DNA from: Synechococcus sp. A15-62
GTDB lineage: Bacteria; Cyanobacteriota; Cyanobacteriia; PCC-6307; Cyanobiaceae
Direction of reading: 5' to 3'
DNA: 64,000 nucleotides
Assembly (NCBI RefSeq): GCF_014280075.1
Contig: NZ_CP047950.1
Span: 1,860,001 to 1,924,000 of the forward strand
Part shown: positions 9,575 to 17,926 of the stretch, piece after piece
Layout of the letters: every line of letters starts with the position of its first letter
How positions within the stretch are numbered: position 1 is the first letter of the stretch
Notes under the pieces: generated by a model
Databases searched by the model: none
What the model was told of the DNA's origin: nothing
The model's input: the letters and a program-made list of their open reading frames with translations, nothing else
Translations under genes and position numbers: made by a program

Positions 9575-9865
9575 TTGGTGGTGTTGGCCGAGGGATCTCC
9601 CGATAAGCAAGAGCTAGAGGGACGCCTCGTCGAGATCCTGCATCGCATTTCCGGCGCTGATCCTGCATCCATCACCCCGGATGCTCGCCTAATGGAAGAC
9701 ATCGGAATTGATTCCTTGGGGTTCTACGAAATCCTGATCGAAGCTGACACCTGTTTCGGCATTCGTATCCAAGAGGAGCAGCTCCTGCAATTCAAGACGG
9801 TGGGTGATATCCAGAACCATCTGGCATCGCTTGACATTGATCTCCCAAACGCCCAAACCGCCTAA
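9575..9865 (+). CDS. Dedicated acyl carrier protein
   Basis: A 96-residue acyl carrier protein with the phosphopantetheine attachment site IGIDSLGFYEILIEAD: the Ser of DSLG, near residue 50, is the modified residue. Helix II ends in FGIRIQEEQLLQFKTVGDI, typical of ACPs in secondary lipid or polyketide pathways and unlike the acidic housekeeping AcpP. TTG 9575 is the first start; GTG at 9578 or 9581 are equally possible. The next gene, a ketoacyl-ACP synthase, begins two bases after the stop, so the two are surely co-transcribed. The likely role is to present acyl chains to the neighbouring synthase and acyltransferases. Confidence 0.88.
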   Translation: MVVLAEGSPDKQELEGRLVEILHRISGADPASITPDARLMEDIGIDSLGFYEILIEADTCFGIRIQEEQLLQFKTVGDIQNHLASLDIDLPNAQTA

Positions 9866-9867
9866 CC

Positions 9868-11136
9868 GTGGCAGTACGGCAGCACGTCTCCCAGCGGGTC
9901 TCGATCGTGGGCTGGGGTTCCGTATCACCCCTGGGCTGTGATGCAGAATCAATCTGGCAAAGCGTTCTGGCAGGGCGCTCCGGCATCAGCTCCCTGACGG
10001 CAGACTGGAGTAAAGATCTACCGGTACGCATTTCTGGATGCGTGCCCGTTGCCGCCACCCAATCCCTTGAGCCTCTGCTGCAACGGCGTTCTGACCGCTG
10101 CGCACAACTGGGGTTGCTGGCTGCTCGAGAGGCCTGGGCTATGGCCTCAGCAGCCATTGGCAGCATTGACCCAGCCCGAGTTGCTGTGGTGCTGGGGACC
10201 GGGATCGGCGGACTCCACACCATGCATGAACAGCACAATCAGCTGACCCAAGGAGGGCCGGCACGGGTCAATCCACTCACCGTGCCAATGCTGATCCCTG
10301 ATGCGGCTGCAGGCCAAATCGCCATCGACCTAGGCCTTCACGGTGGGGCGCATACCCCAGTCTCGGCCTGCGCATCAGGAGCCGAAGCGATGATGCTCGC
10401 CCAGATGCTGCTCAACGACAATCGTGCCGATCTCGTGCTGGCCGGCGGCACCGAAGCACCCGTGAACCGGCTTGGGCTTGTCGGCTTCTCGGCCATGAGG
10501 GCTCTTTCCTGCAGAAACGATGCCCCTGAGCAAGCGTCCCGGCCTTACGGCAAAGACCGGGACGGGTTCGTGCTTTCGGAAGGAGCTGGAGTACTAGCAA
10601 TGATGCGAGAGGAAGACACCCCAAGAGGTTCAGCCCTTGGCTGGCAACTCGCCTGCGGCAGCAGCAGCGACGGCCATCACATCGTGGCACCAGAACCACA
10701 AGGGACCCAGGCGAGTCGAGCCATCGAAGATGCTCTCCATCGCGCCGGAATCGAACCCAGTGATCTGTGCGCCGTTCAAGCCCATGCCACCGGCACCGTC
10801 CTGGGTGACCTAGCTGAAGCACGCTCCCTTCGAAGGAGCCTCGGACATGCCGCTGACCACATCCCGGTTTTTGCACCCAAGGGACAACTCGGGCATTTAC
10901 TTGGAGCAGCAGGAGCAGTCGAAGCCATCATTGGGATTCAAGCCCTTCACACAGGAATGCTTCCAAGAACAATCAATTCAGACCCACTGGATCCAGAAAT
11001 CAATATCAATGTAACGACCGAAAAGCCAATCGAATTAAAAAATACAAACAAAGAACATTTTATGCTAAAAAACTCATTTGGATTCGGTGGTCACAATATC
11101 AGCATTGTTCTTTCCTCGAGCAATAAAAATCTATAA
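9868..11136 (+). CDS. 3-oxoacyl-ACP synthase (KAS II/FabF-like), locus-specific
   Basis: A 422-residue thiolase-fold condensing enzyme that elongates acyl-ACP with malonyl-ACP. Catalytic residues are visible: Cys in TPVSACASGAEAMM, His in VQAHATGTVLGDLAEA, and Lys/His in FAPKGQLGHLLGAAGAVEA. The C-terminal NSFGFGGHN loop is also present. It differs from housekeeping FabF in using HATGT instead of HGTST, so it is probably a secondary synthase serving the adjacent ACP. Start is GTG. Base composition drops sharply after about 10,960, so the last 55 or so codons are AT-rich, unlike the rest of the gene. The 3' end overlaps the convergent acyltransferase gene by 38 bp. Confidence 0.88.
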   Translation: MAVRQHVSQRVSIVGWGSVSPLGCDAESIWQSVLAGRSGISSLTADWSKDLPVRISGCVPVAATQSLEPLLQRRSDRCAQLGLLAAREAWAMASAAIGSIDPARVAVVLGTGIGGLHTMHEQHNQLTQGGPARVNPLTVPMLIPDAAAGQIAIDLGLHGGAHTPVSACASGAEAMMLAQMLLNDNRADLVLAGGTEAPVNRLGLVGFSAMRALSCRNDAPEQASRPYGKDRDGFVLSEGAGVLAMMREEDTPRGSALGWQLACGSSSDGHHIVAPEPQGTQASRAIEDALHRAGIEPSDLCAVQAHATGTVLGDLAEARSLRRSLGHAADHIPVFAPKGQLGHLLGAAGAVEAIIGIQALHTGMLPRTINSDPLDPEININVTTEKPIELKNTNKEHFMLKNSFGFGGHNISIVLSSSNKNL

Positions 11137-11857
11137 CCGCAGGCTCAAATAAATTCTTTGGCAAACTCACTGGTATTAAATCCAAGTCTTCCTCCCACAG
11201 CGAGCATGTTATCTCTACCTCTGGAGCCATCAAGCGCTTCACCAGAATCGCAAGAGGACTATATAGATCACTCCTCGACAAGCCAACATCTCCATATCTA
11301 AACACCCAAGGCGCAATACGTGTTGAAAATTTTCTTGCAATAACCTGTGGGCTTCTTGAGGCACGCTGATAAATTGATGTCACAAGTGAGCCATTTGGGG
11401 CAATAATCATTTGCCCGTATATTGACATGAGTTCGAAAGACCTCAAAACAGACAATCGCCTAGATTCCGAATCCATATGATCAAGAAGAATATGTCCAGA
11501 GTTGCTTGCACAACGATCAAAAAAAGGCAAGATTTTCCCAAGATGCGAACCTGCTGTCGTGATACTAGGAAGCCTCAAGTAGCCATGGATAATGAAGACA
11601 TCTAAGGGGTTTTCATGATTATAAATATGAACATATCCCTTCGCCTTCGCCTGCGCCGACCAATCAAAATTGGACTTGACAACAACATTTACACCCAAAG
11701 ATTTTAATAGTTGACGCGAAAAAACTGACGACAACAGGGAAGCAGATTTTTTACAACCCAAGACCAACAATGGGAGCTGAGCCAAGTAAACGAGATACGC
11801 ACTAATGAGCAAAAAAAGACGTGCCAACAATCTAAGAAAAACAATGATTAGTCTCAT
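11099..11857 (-). CDS. PlsC-like (LPLAT) membrane acyltransferase
   Basis: An approximately 252-residue AT-rich gene. The N-terminus is hydrophobic (MRLIIVFLRLLARLFLLISA plus a second segment), so the protein is membrane-anchored. YNHENPLDVF gives the H-x4-D acyltransferase motif, and MIIAPNGSL occupies the place of the FPEGTR phosphate-binding motif. This architecture matches lysophospholipid acyltransferases, which transfer acyl chains from acyl-ACP or acyl-CoA. ATG 11857 is chosen because an earlier ATG at 11911 would overlap the previous gene. Its sequence clearly resembles the C-terminal third of the upstream KpsS-like protein. A role in making a lipid anchor for the capsule is inferred from position. 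Confidence 0.7.
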   Translation of the reverse strand: MRLIIVFLRLLARLFLLISAYLVYLAQLPLLVLGCKKSASLLSSVFSRQLLKSLGVNVVVKSNFDWSAQAKAKGYVHIYNHENPLDVFIIHGYLRLPSITTAGSHLGKILPFFDRCASNSGHILLDHMDSESRRLSVLRSFELMSIYGQMIIAPNGSLVTSIYQRASRSPQVIARKFSTRIAPWVFRYGDVGLSRSDLYSPLAILVKRLMAPEVEITCSLWEEDLDLIPVSLPKNLFEPAVIDFYCSRKEQC

Positions 11858-11879
11858 GGGATTGATAAAATCAGCTTTC

Positions 11880-13841
11880 CTACTGGCCTCGGGGACAAAA
11901 CACGGACTCAACTTTCATTACAAATTCCTCAGCATTCATGCCTGAAGGACATTCAATAGCGGAGGAGTGAGCTCGTCTAGCCCTGACAAGAAGGACCGGC
12001 GAAGTGAGACGAGAACAAAACAGCTTCAAAAATTCATCCACAGTGTTAATACTAAAATCAACACTCTTTTCATAAACAAAAAACCATGGAACCATCATCA
12101 AATTACTTGAACGACAAACGGACCAGAAATTCTTTATAAGCTCTCGATTGTTCACATCAAAGGGTAGGCAAATTTGCTTGCCTCCACTAGACACACCAGC
12201 AAGATAGTTTATATTCTCATTGCCTTCACCAATTGAAAAATCAGCACCAGGACATCTCTCGAAACGCAAATTTCTAGAAACGACGAACAAAGTGTTTAAC
12301 CCGAGAGAACCTCGAGCAACGAGCAAATCAAACCAGCTGGACTGATCATAAAATTGGATAACTTTGAATCCGACTGACTTACAAACTTGACTGTCATCAA
12401 CAATCACCTGAACGCCAAGAGATCGCAACAAGAATACTGACAGAATTGAAAATAATTTTTCAGCAAAATCACGCCATTTCATCCACACACAAACATTCTT
12501 CAGCGCGAACAAAGCCAGAGCCAAGGAGAGACATAAGAGTCGGCGGAGAATTCTCCCTAACAACTGCAAGGTATTTACTGAATTTCCAGGAATTAAGACC
12601 GGCAGGCGTGGGCTGGGGGGGAGCTGACGGGCCTCCGGACCGATAGGGAAGGTGGTGCGGAAGGGGAAGTCCCCATCGAAATTGCCATTCACCTGGGTGG
12701 TGAGCACCAGATGGTTGTAGAAGCGATAGAAGAGGGCCCGATCGCTGGGCTGAGGATCACACCAAAAGCCGTCGAGAGGTTTCTGATCCGTCAATCCCTC
12801 CAGGTTGTAGAAGGTGTCCCCCATCGTCTTGGTGGGCACCGCATGGAACAGGGCTTGCAGCCCTACGGTGCTATTCACCGTGATCACCCCACGGCAGGTG
12901 CGCAGGTAGCGGCTGAGGGGGCCATCGTGGAAGTAATGCACCCGGCCTATGACGCCGTATTGCTTAGCAAGCAGCTGGATCAACGAGGCGTAATTGTTGT
13001 AGCCCCGATCCCTGGGATGGTGCTTGAAGGCCAGGTGGTCGGAAGCGTGAGCATGGCCGGCAAAGGATCGAATCACGTCTTCGATGAAGTCGTGCATGCC
13101 CCGGTATGGCGACCCCATCTGAATCTGGGAATCACTGGAAACCTGCAAAACGGCCAGAAAGAACGAACAGTGTTCAAGCAACCGCTGCTTCACCGATTGT
13201 TCCTGCCAGCGGTAAAGCCAGTAGCGCCAGCTACCCCGCACTTGGCACCAGAGAAATCTGGGCGAGGGCTGAAGTTTGTGCTCCCCCTCGATGATCGGGT
13301 AGCGGGTGAAGGCGTGCTGAATGAACGTCGGGGCCTTCCAGGCTTTACGCCACCGCCAACCTGGATCAAGAACGATGTTCTGGGGCAGCTGGTCGCAGGG
13401 GGGCAGCTCCCGATAAAAAACCGCTGGCTTGTTGAGATTGGAGCGGGCATTGACCCGATCCCGCTCGAGAGTCACGTAGTTGGGGCGCAGATAACCCAGC
13501 TCAAACACCCAGGCCTCAACCCCAAGATTGCGAGCTTCTTCAATGGCGATTCGGTGGGGAATGATGAAGTCGCCATACATAAAAATGTGGCGAATGCCCC
13601 GTTCCTCAATCAGCCGACGCAGAAAGGGACGCCAGCTGTCCATCCCCTTGCTGTAAGGCACACAAACTTCGGTCGGGAAGCCGAATTCCCGCAGGGGGAA
13701 CGCCACCTTGGTCACCGGGATGCCACAGCCCTGCAGGTAGCGGCAGAAACGAGCAAAGAAAAGACCGATGGGGCCCATCAACAGCAGCACTGGCCCGTCG
13801 ATTCGAACCTGTACGAGAGCTGGCGCCCGTCCCCTACCCAA
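11880..13841 (-). CDS. KpsS-like capsule glycosyltransferase fused to a degenerate acyltransferase-like domain
   Basis: A 653-residue chimera. Residues 1 to about 410 are a Capsule_synth (KpsS/LipB-type) glycosyltransferase with LAFKHHPRDRGYNNY and CRGVITVNSTVGLQALFHAV. In group 2 capsule systems KpsS adds the first Kdo to a phosphatidylglycerol primer. Residues from about 415 to 653 instead resemble the neighbouring acyltransferase: a hydrophobic stretch, then LLRSLGVQVIVDDSQVC and FYDQSSWFDLLVARG. Where the neighbour has H-x4-D this copy has Q, so the domain should be catalytically dead. The 5' part is GC-rich and the 3' part (below about 12,600) is AT-rich, marking a recombination joint. 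Start is TTG; ATG at residue 22 is an alternative. Confidence 0.72.
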   Translation of the reverse strand: MGRGRAPALVQVRIDGPVLLLMGPIGLFFARFCRYLQGCGIPVTKVAFPLREFGFPTEVCVPYSKGMDSWRPFLRRLIEERGIRHIFMYGDFIIPHRIAIEEARNLGVEAWVFELGYLRPNYVTLERDRVNARSNLNKPAVFYRELPPCDQLPQNIVLDPGWRWRKAWKAPTFIQHAFTRYPIIEGEHKLQPSPRFLWCQVRGSWRYWLYRWQEQSVKQRLLEHCSFFLAVLQVSSDSQIQMGSPYRGMHDFIEDVIRSFAGHAHASDHLAFKHHPRDRGYNNYASLIQLLAKQYGVIGRVHYFHDGPLSRYLRTCRGVITVNSTVGLQALFHAVPTKTMGDTFYNLEGLTDQKPLDGFWCDPQPSDRALFYRFYNHLVLTTQVNGNFDGDFPFRTTFPIGPEARQLPPSPRLPVLIPGNSVNTLQLLGRILRRLLCLSLALALFALKNVCVWMKWRDFAEKLFSILSVFLLRSLGVQVIVDDSQVCKSVGFKVIQFYDQSSWFDLLVARGSLGLNTLFVVSRNLRFERCPGADFSIGEGNENINYLAGVSSGGKQICLPFDVNNRELIKNFWSVCRSSNLMMVPWFFVYEKSVDFSINTVDEFLKLFCSRLTSPVLLVRARRAHSSAIECPSGMNAEEFVMKVESVFCPRGQ

Positions 13842-13881
13842 ACTCCGACCCGCCCATCAATGGACAAAATCCTGACACGGC

Positions 13882-15879
13882 TCAACGGCGCCGAAGCCGT
13901 CCCCAGTGGCGGAACAGGGCCTGCACCAGCGTGCGCCGCTTCGGGGGAGCGGCGCGCCAAGCCACCAGCTCATCGATGGCCTGCTCAGGGGTGATGAACC
14001 AGCCGCTGTCTCGGCTGACGTAACGGGGATAGTCGATCAGGGCGGCATGAACCAGCTCGTCCAAAGACAGCTGCCGCTGACGACGACCGCAACGCTCGCG
14101 GTCGTGGGTCAGACCCCAGCCGGCATAGAACGGCAGGCCCCAGCAATGCACCTCAAGACCGCGCAGCAACGCCTCAAACCCTGCCAGGGAGGTGAGCACA
14201 TGCAGTGCATCGATCTGAGTGAACAACTGCTGGATCGACCCCTGTGACAGCACCTCATCGCAGAGCGCAGCGGCGGCGTCTTCGCCGGCACCGGCGCGGC
14301 AGAGCCCTGCCACCACATCGGGATGCGGCTTGTACACCAGGTAGGCCTCAGGATCCGCTGCCCGCACCGCTTCCAACAACGCCCTGTTGGTACGCAGCCC
14401 GGGGGCGCCGTAGCGGATCGAAGCATCGCTTTCCACCTGACCGATCACCAACACCACCCGGTGCGCTCCAGCAGGACGAAGCCAAGGTTCCGCCTGCAGG
14501 TTGTATTTGGTGATCGCCTCCTGCACCAACCGCTGACGCAACGCCGCGGCCCGCTGGCATTGGGCCGACGTCCACCGCTGCGTCGCGAGGAGCGATTCCA
14601 GATCGCTAGGCCGGGTGGCGTCGTAATAAACGCCCTGGTGATCCACCACCCAGGACACCGGATCCACCAGATCAGCCCCGAGTCCAACCGAGCGCAGAAA
14701 GCCGTCCTCCACCTGCAGCACCGGCAGCTGCCGGCGCGCCGCAGCCTCAAGCAACCGCGGTTTGGCACGGCGACCCCAGACCACCACAGCATCAACACCT
14801 TGGGGAATCCGTCGCCATGGAGCGCGAAAGCGCAGCTGACTGCCTGCCAGAAAGCGGCGCAGGTTGCGCTGTTTCCAGGGGGTGAAGCCGAAGGCCACAC
14901 AGCGCCAAGGCTGTTGGGCCTGGAGGCGCCTCTGCAAGCCGATCGCACCCATCAAGGTTTCGATAGGACAGGGCTGATGGCGCTGGGGATCGATGCAGCG
15001 GCAGGCTCCCACCAGAGCGGCATGCACCAGAGCCTCCAGACTGGCTCCTTGGCGTCGCCGAGCCGGGGCGTCGCATCGGTCATGGGTCAGCCCCCAGCCG
15101 CCGTAAAACGGCATGCCGAAGCAGTGCACCGGACGACCCCAAAGCAAAGCTTCAAACCCCATCTGGGACGTGACCACATAGACCGCCCGTGCCCGCTCGA
15201 GCAGACGGGCCGGATGGCCACCGTCCGCACTGAGACGAACACGGGGGTGAGCCAGATCTTCGGCGGTGAAATGGCCCCTGGAACGCCCGGAGATCACATC
15301 CGGATGCACCTTCACCACCACCGTGCAGTCTGGATGGTCCTGCAAAGCAGCCTGAAGCATCCGCTGGAAACAGCTGGAATCCGCCAAGCCAAGTGCAATC
15401 GATCGATCCCCTGCGGATTGATCCACCACCAACACGTAGGACACATGCGGCGCCTCCGCCTCCCGCGGGGGGTTGACCTTGCTGAGCCGCTGCTCACACC
15501 ACAGCCGTTGCAGAGCGCGTGCGCGGTTGGCCTCAGTCACCGTGATCGGCGCAGCAATCAACTGCTCCATCCGACTCGGGGCCGTTGCATCGAAATGCAC
15601 CCCCAGCTCATCCACCAGCAGAGCGAGCGGTGGATGCTCCCGGCCCTTGGCCACCGAGCGAAGCAGACCGTCCTCGAGGTGCCACACCGGTAGATCCCAC
15701 TGTCGAGCCAGTCGCTCGACACGCAACGCACTGGGTCGCCGCCCCCAGGCCAACAAAACATCCACATCGCGGCGGCGGCCCGGCACCAAACGGTCCGGTG
15801 CCAGCAGCTGCGCCAATGTGCGGTGCGCGAGCATCCCACGGGCCGGAACCCCGAGTTGCAGAGCAGCAGGCCTGGTCAT
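13882..15879 (-). CDS. kpsC: KpsC-like two-domain capsule Kdo glycosyltransferase
   Basis: About 665 residues made of two tandem, homologous glycosyltransferase halves, the hallmark of KpsC. KpsC builds the poly-Kdo linker on phosphatidylglycerol in ABC-transporter capsule systems. The first half has LPVWHLEDGLLRSV, VVVKVHPDVISG and FEALLWGRPVHCFGMPFYGG. The second has LPVLQVEDGFLRSVGLGADL, VYKPHPDVVAG and FEALLRGLEVHCWGLPFYAG. ATG 15879 leaves a 32-bp gap to the divergent cytidylyltransferase; an in-frame GTG at 15909 is possible. It lies 40 bp upstream of the KpsS-like gene, matching the usual KpsC/KpsS pairing. GC-rich throughout. Confidence 0.88.
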   Translation of the reverse strand: MTRPAALQLGVPARGMLAHRTLAQLLAPDRLVPGRRRDVDVLLAWGRRPSALRVERLARQWDLPVWHLEDGLLRSVAKGREHPPLALLVDELGVHFDATAPSRMEQLIAAPITVTEANRARALQRLWCEQRLSKVNPPREAEAPHVSYVLVVDQSAGDRSIALGLADSSCFQRMLQAALQDHPDCTVVVKVHPDVISGRSRGHFTAEDLAHPRVRLSADGGHPARLLERARAVYVVTSQMGFEALLWGRPVHCFGMPFYGGWGLTHDRCDAPARRRQGASLEALVHAALVGACRCIDPQRHQPCPIETLMGAIGLQRRLQAQQPWRCVAFGFTPWKQRNLRRFLAGSQLRFRAPWRRIPQGVDAVVVWGRRAKPRLLEAAARRQLPVLQVEDGFLRSVGLGADLVDPVSWVVDHQGVYYDATRPSDLESLLATQRWTSAQCQRAAALRQRLVQEAITKYNLQAEPWLRPAGAHRVVLVIGQVESDASIRYGAPGLRTNRALLEAVRAADPEAYLVYKPHPDVVAGLCRAGAGEDAAAALCDEVLSQGSIQQLFTQIDALHVLTSLAGFEALLRGLEVHCWGLPFYAGWGLTHDRERCGRRQRQLSLDELVHAALIDYPRYVSRDSGWFITPEQAIDELVAWRAAPPKRRTLVQALFRHWGRLRRR

Positions 15880-15911
15880 CGGGTAAGACAGGTCGCACTG
15901 AATCCTCACCG

Positions 15912-16592
15912 ATGGCAGTCCCCCGTGGCGCGCTGGCCCTGATCCCCGCCCGTGGTGGATCCAAAGGAATTCCAGGCAAAAACCTTCAAACGGTGGGAGG
16001 AGTGCCCCTGGTCTGCCGCAGCATTCGTGCAGCCCTCGCCAGCAACGGCGTGGGGCGGGTGGTGGTCAGCACGGACGACGAAGCCATTGCAGCCGCAGCC
16101 GAAACCGAAGGGGCCGAGGTCATCCAGAGGCCGGCGGAGATCGCCGGCGACACCGCCAGTTCTGAATCGGCGCTGTTGCATGCCCTGGATGTGCTGGAAC
16201 AGCAGGGCCCTCTCGAAACCGAGCTGGTGTTCCTGCAATGCACATCCCCCTTCACGACAGGGGCCCAGATCGATGCCGTACTGGCCGCACTCCATGGAAA
16301 GGGCAGCAACAGCAGCTTCTCTGTCACGCCTTGGCATGGCTTCCTCTGGCGGGCCGATGGGCGAGGCATCAACCACGACCCTGGGTTGCCCCGCCAACGT
16401 CGGCAGGACCTCGAACCAGCTTTTCTGGAAACCGGCGCGATTTACGCCATGGCCATCACGGCCTTCCGGCGCTGTGGCAGCCGCTTCTGCCCACCAACAA
16501 GCCCAGTGGTGCTGCAGGAGGTGGGACCAGAAATCGACACGCCCGAGGATCTGGCCCTCTGCCGCAGCATCGCGGCCCAGAAAGGCGAGTAA
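15912..16592 (+). CDS. neuA: CMP-nonulosonate (NeuA-like) cytidylyltransferase
   Basis: A 226-residue sugar-acid cytidylyltransferase. It couples CMP from CTP to a 3-deoxy-2-ulosonic acid (sialic, legionaminic or related acid) to give the activated donor. The CTP-binding start LIPARGGSKGIPGKNLQTVG is textbook, followed by VVVSTDDEAIAAAAE and VFLQCTSPFTT; the metal-binding end is VGPEIDTPEDLALC. The length suits NeuA or legionaminic/pseudaminic CMP synthetases, and the pattern fits these better than KdsB. It starts the rightward operon with the NeuB-like fusion gene five genes on. The precise sugar cannot be told from sequence alone. Confidence 0.85.
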   Translation: MAVPRGALALIPARGGSKGIPGKNLQTVGGVPLVCRSIRAALASNGVGRVVVSTDDEAIAAAAETEGAEVIQRPAEIAGDTASSESALLHALDVLEQQGPLETELVFLQCTSPFTTGAQIDAVLAALHGKGSNSSFSVTPWHGFLWRADGRGINHDPGLPRQRRQDLEPAFLETGAIYAMAITAFRRCGSRFCPPTSPVVLQEVGPEIDTPEDLALCRSIAAQKGE

Positions 16593-16618
16593 TTTTGCCC
16601 AGCAAGGTTTCGGAGTCG

Positions 16619-17926
16619 ATGGCGCCCGCAGAATCCAAGTGCCTCGTTGGCCGCAAGATCGCGGCCGTCGCCTGCTTCGACTCCTTCGGGAAGCTGGCGA
16701 TGACCATGCTGGCGTCCTGCCGGCGGGAGGGTGCCGATGTCACCTTGCTGCTGCTGGAGCTGAACAACCGGGCCCTCTCCAGGCGGCAACGCCTCGAAAT
16801 TCGGCGGATCGACCCGAAAATCCGCATCGAAAACCACAACTGGAACGACCTGCGTCAGCTCTGCGGCGCCATGCCGGGGCATGTCGACGCTCTGATCCTG
16901 GGCCTGGATGGCCAACGCAGCCGAGATGCGCTGCTGCAACTGAAAAACATCTGGGTGGATCAGGACCAACGCCCACGCCTGATCAGCGCTTATCCAGGAA
17001 TCCTGTTCCGCTTCGGCCTCGAGGGAATGATGGATCGTTCAGGCGCCGACCTGCTCTGCCTAAACAGTGCAGACGATTTGGCCCTGTACGGCCGTGGCCG
17101 CAAGGCCTTGGGCCTGGACAGCAGCAATGCCGTGGTCACGGGACTGCCGATTCTCTGGCAGACGAAACCGCGTTCTGAAACACCCGACACTCCCTCGATC
17201 GTGTTTTTTGAACAGCCTTCGATTCCGGTGCATCCACTGCAGCGCAGGTTCCTCTGTAATCAGATCAAGGAGCTGGCCGAAGCCTGGCCCGAGCACCCTG
17301 TGATCTTCAAACCCCGAACGTCGAGCATCGAGAGCACCCTGCATCGGCGCCACGGGGAGATGGCCAGCGTGATCGACAAGATGACGCGCGATCAGCCGAA
17401 TCTGAAACTCAGTTTCAAGCCCGCCACCCGACTGCTGCGCCAGTGCGGCTGCGCCATCACCGTCTCTTCCACGGCGGCCATGGAATCCATGGCGATGGGG
17501 ATCAGCACCCGCATCGTCGGCGATCTGGGGGTGACAGAAACCCTCGGCAACCATTTTTTCGCCAGTTCTGGCGCCATCGCCAGCTTCGCTGCGATCAAAG
17601 CCAACCCCTTCGAGCTGATCCACGACGTTCAGTGGCTCGAACAGCAGGGCTTGCAGCGCGACGGTGAGGATCGCTTCATCACGGCGCTGGTTGACAAGCT
17701 GACCAGACCGGCAGCCCCCCTCGGCGTGCTCAATCATGGCCCCCTGAGCTGGGGCAGCAGTGCCTGGCAGAAGGCTGCGTTGGAGAACGGAGGCCGGCGG
17801 ATGCTGAGCAGTGGTGGTGCCCGCTCCAGCCAGCGCAAACGTCACCGCACCCGCCGCATTGTGCGCAGCCTGCGTGACGGTGTGGTGGGATTCGGTTGGC
17901 TCTCCAAGCTGTTGCGGGAACGATGA
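16619..17926 (+). CDS. Putative glycosyltransferase (DUF6716-like), first of three
   Basis: A 435-residue protein of the family I associate with DUF6716 putative glycosyltransferases, found in marine picocyanobacterial surface loci. It has a two-Rossmann layout: N-terminal AAVACFDSFGKLAMTMLA, a central VVTGLPILWQTKP, then VIFKPRTSSIESTLHRRHG and the donor-site-like CGCAITVSSTAAMESMAMGI. The last resembles the nucleotide-sugar site of capsule glycosyltransferases. A basic tail (RSSQRKRHRTRRIVRSLRDG) could contact membrane lipid. ATG 16619 is chosen; TTG 16595 is possible. Its stop overlaps the next start (ATGA). Transfer of the CMP-activated sugar is a reasonable inference from the neighbours. 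Confidence 0.65.
   Translation: MAPAESKCLVGRKIAAVACFDSFGKLAMTMLASCRREGADVTLLLLELNNRALSRRQRLEIRRIDPKIRIENHNWNDLRQLCGAMPGHVDALILGLDGQRSRDALLQLKNIWVDQDQRPRLISAYPGILFRFGLEGMMDRSGADLLCLNSADDLALYGRGRKALGLDSSNAVVTGLPILWQTKPRSETPDTPSIVFFEQPSIPVHPLQRRFLCNQIKELAEAWPEHPVIFKPRTSSIESTLHRRHGEMASVIDKMTRDQPNLKLSFKPATRLLRQCGCAITVSSTAAMESMAMGISTRIVGDLGVTETLGNHFFASSGAIASFAAIKANPFELIHDVQWLEQQGLQRDGEDRFITALVDKLTRPAAPLGVLNHGPLSWGSSAWQKAALENGGRRMLSSGGARSSQRKRHRTRRIVRSLRDGVVGFGWLSKLLRER

Noticed and set aside
12711-13994. Long plus-strand frame opposite kpsS/kpsC
   Set aside because: GC-rich shadow of the KpsS-like gene; composition is incoherent and it crosses the boundary between two real genes.
14323-15693. 456-residue plus-strand frame opposite kpsC
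   Set aside because: Antisense shadow: His/Gln/Arg-rich with no domain, while kpsC motifs on the minus strand are clear.
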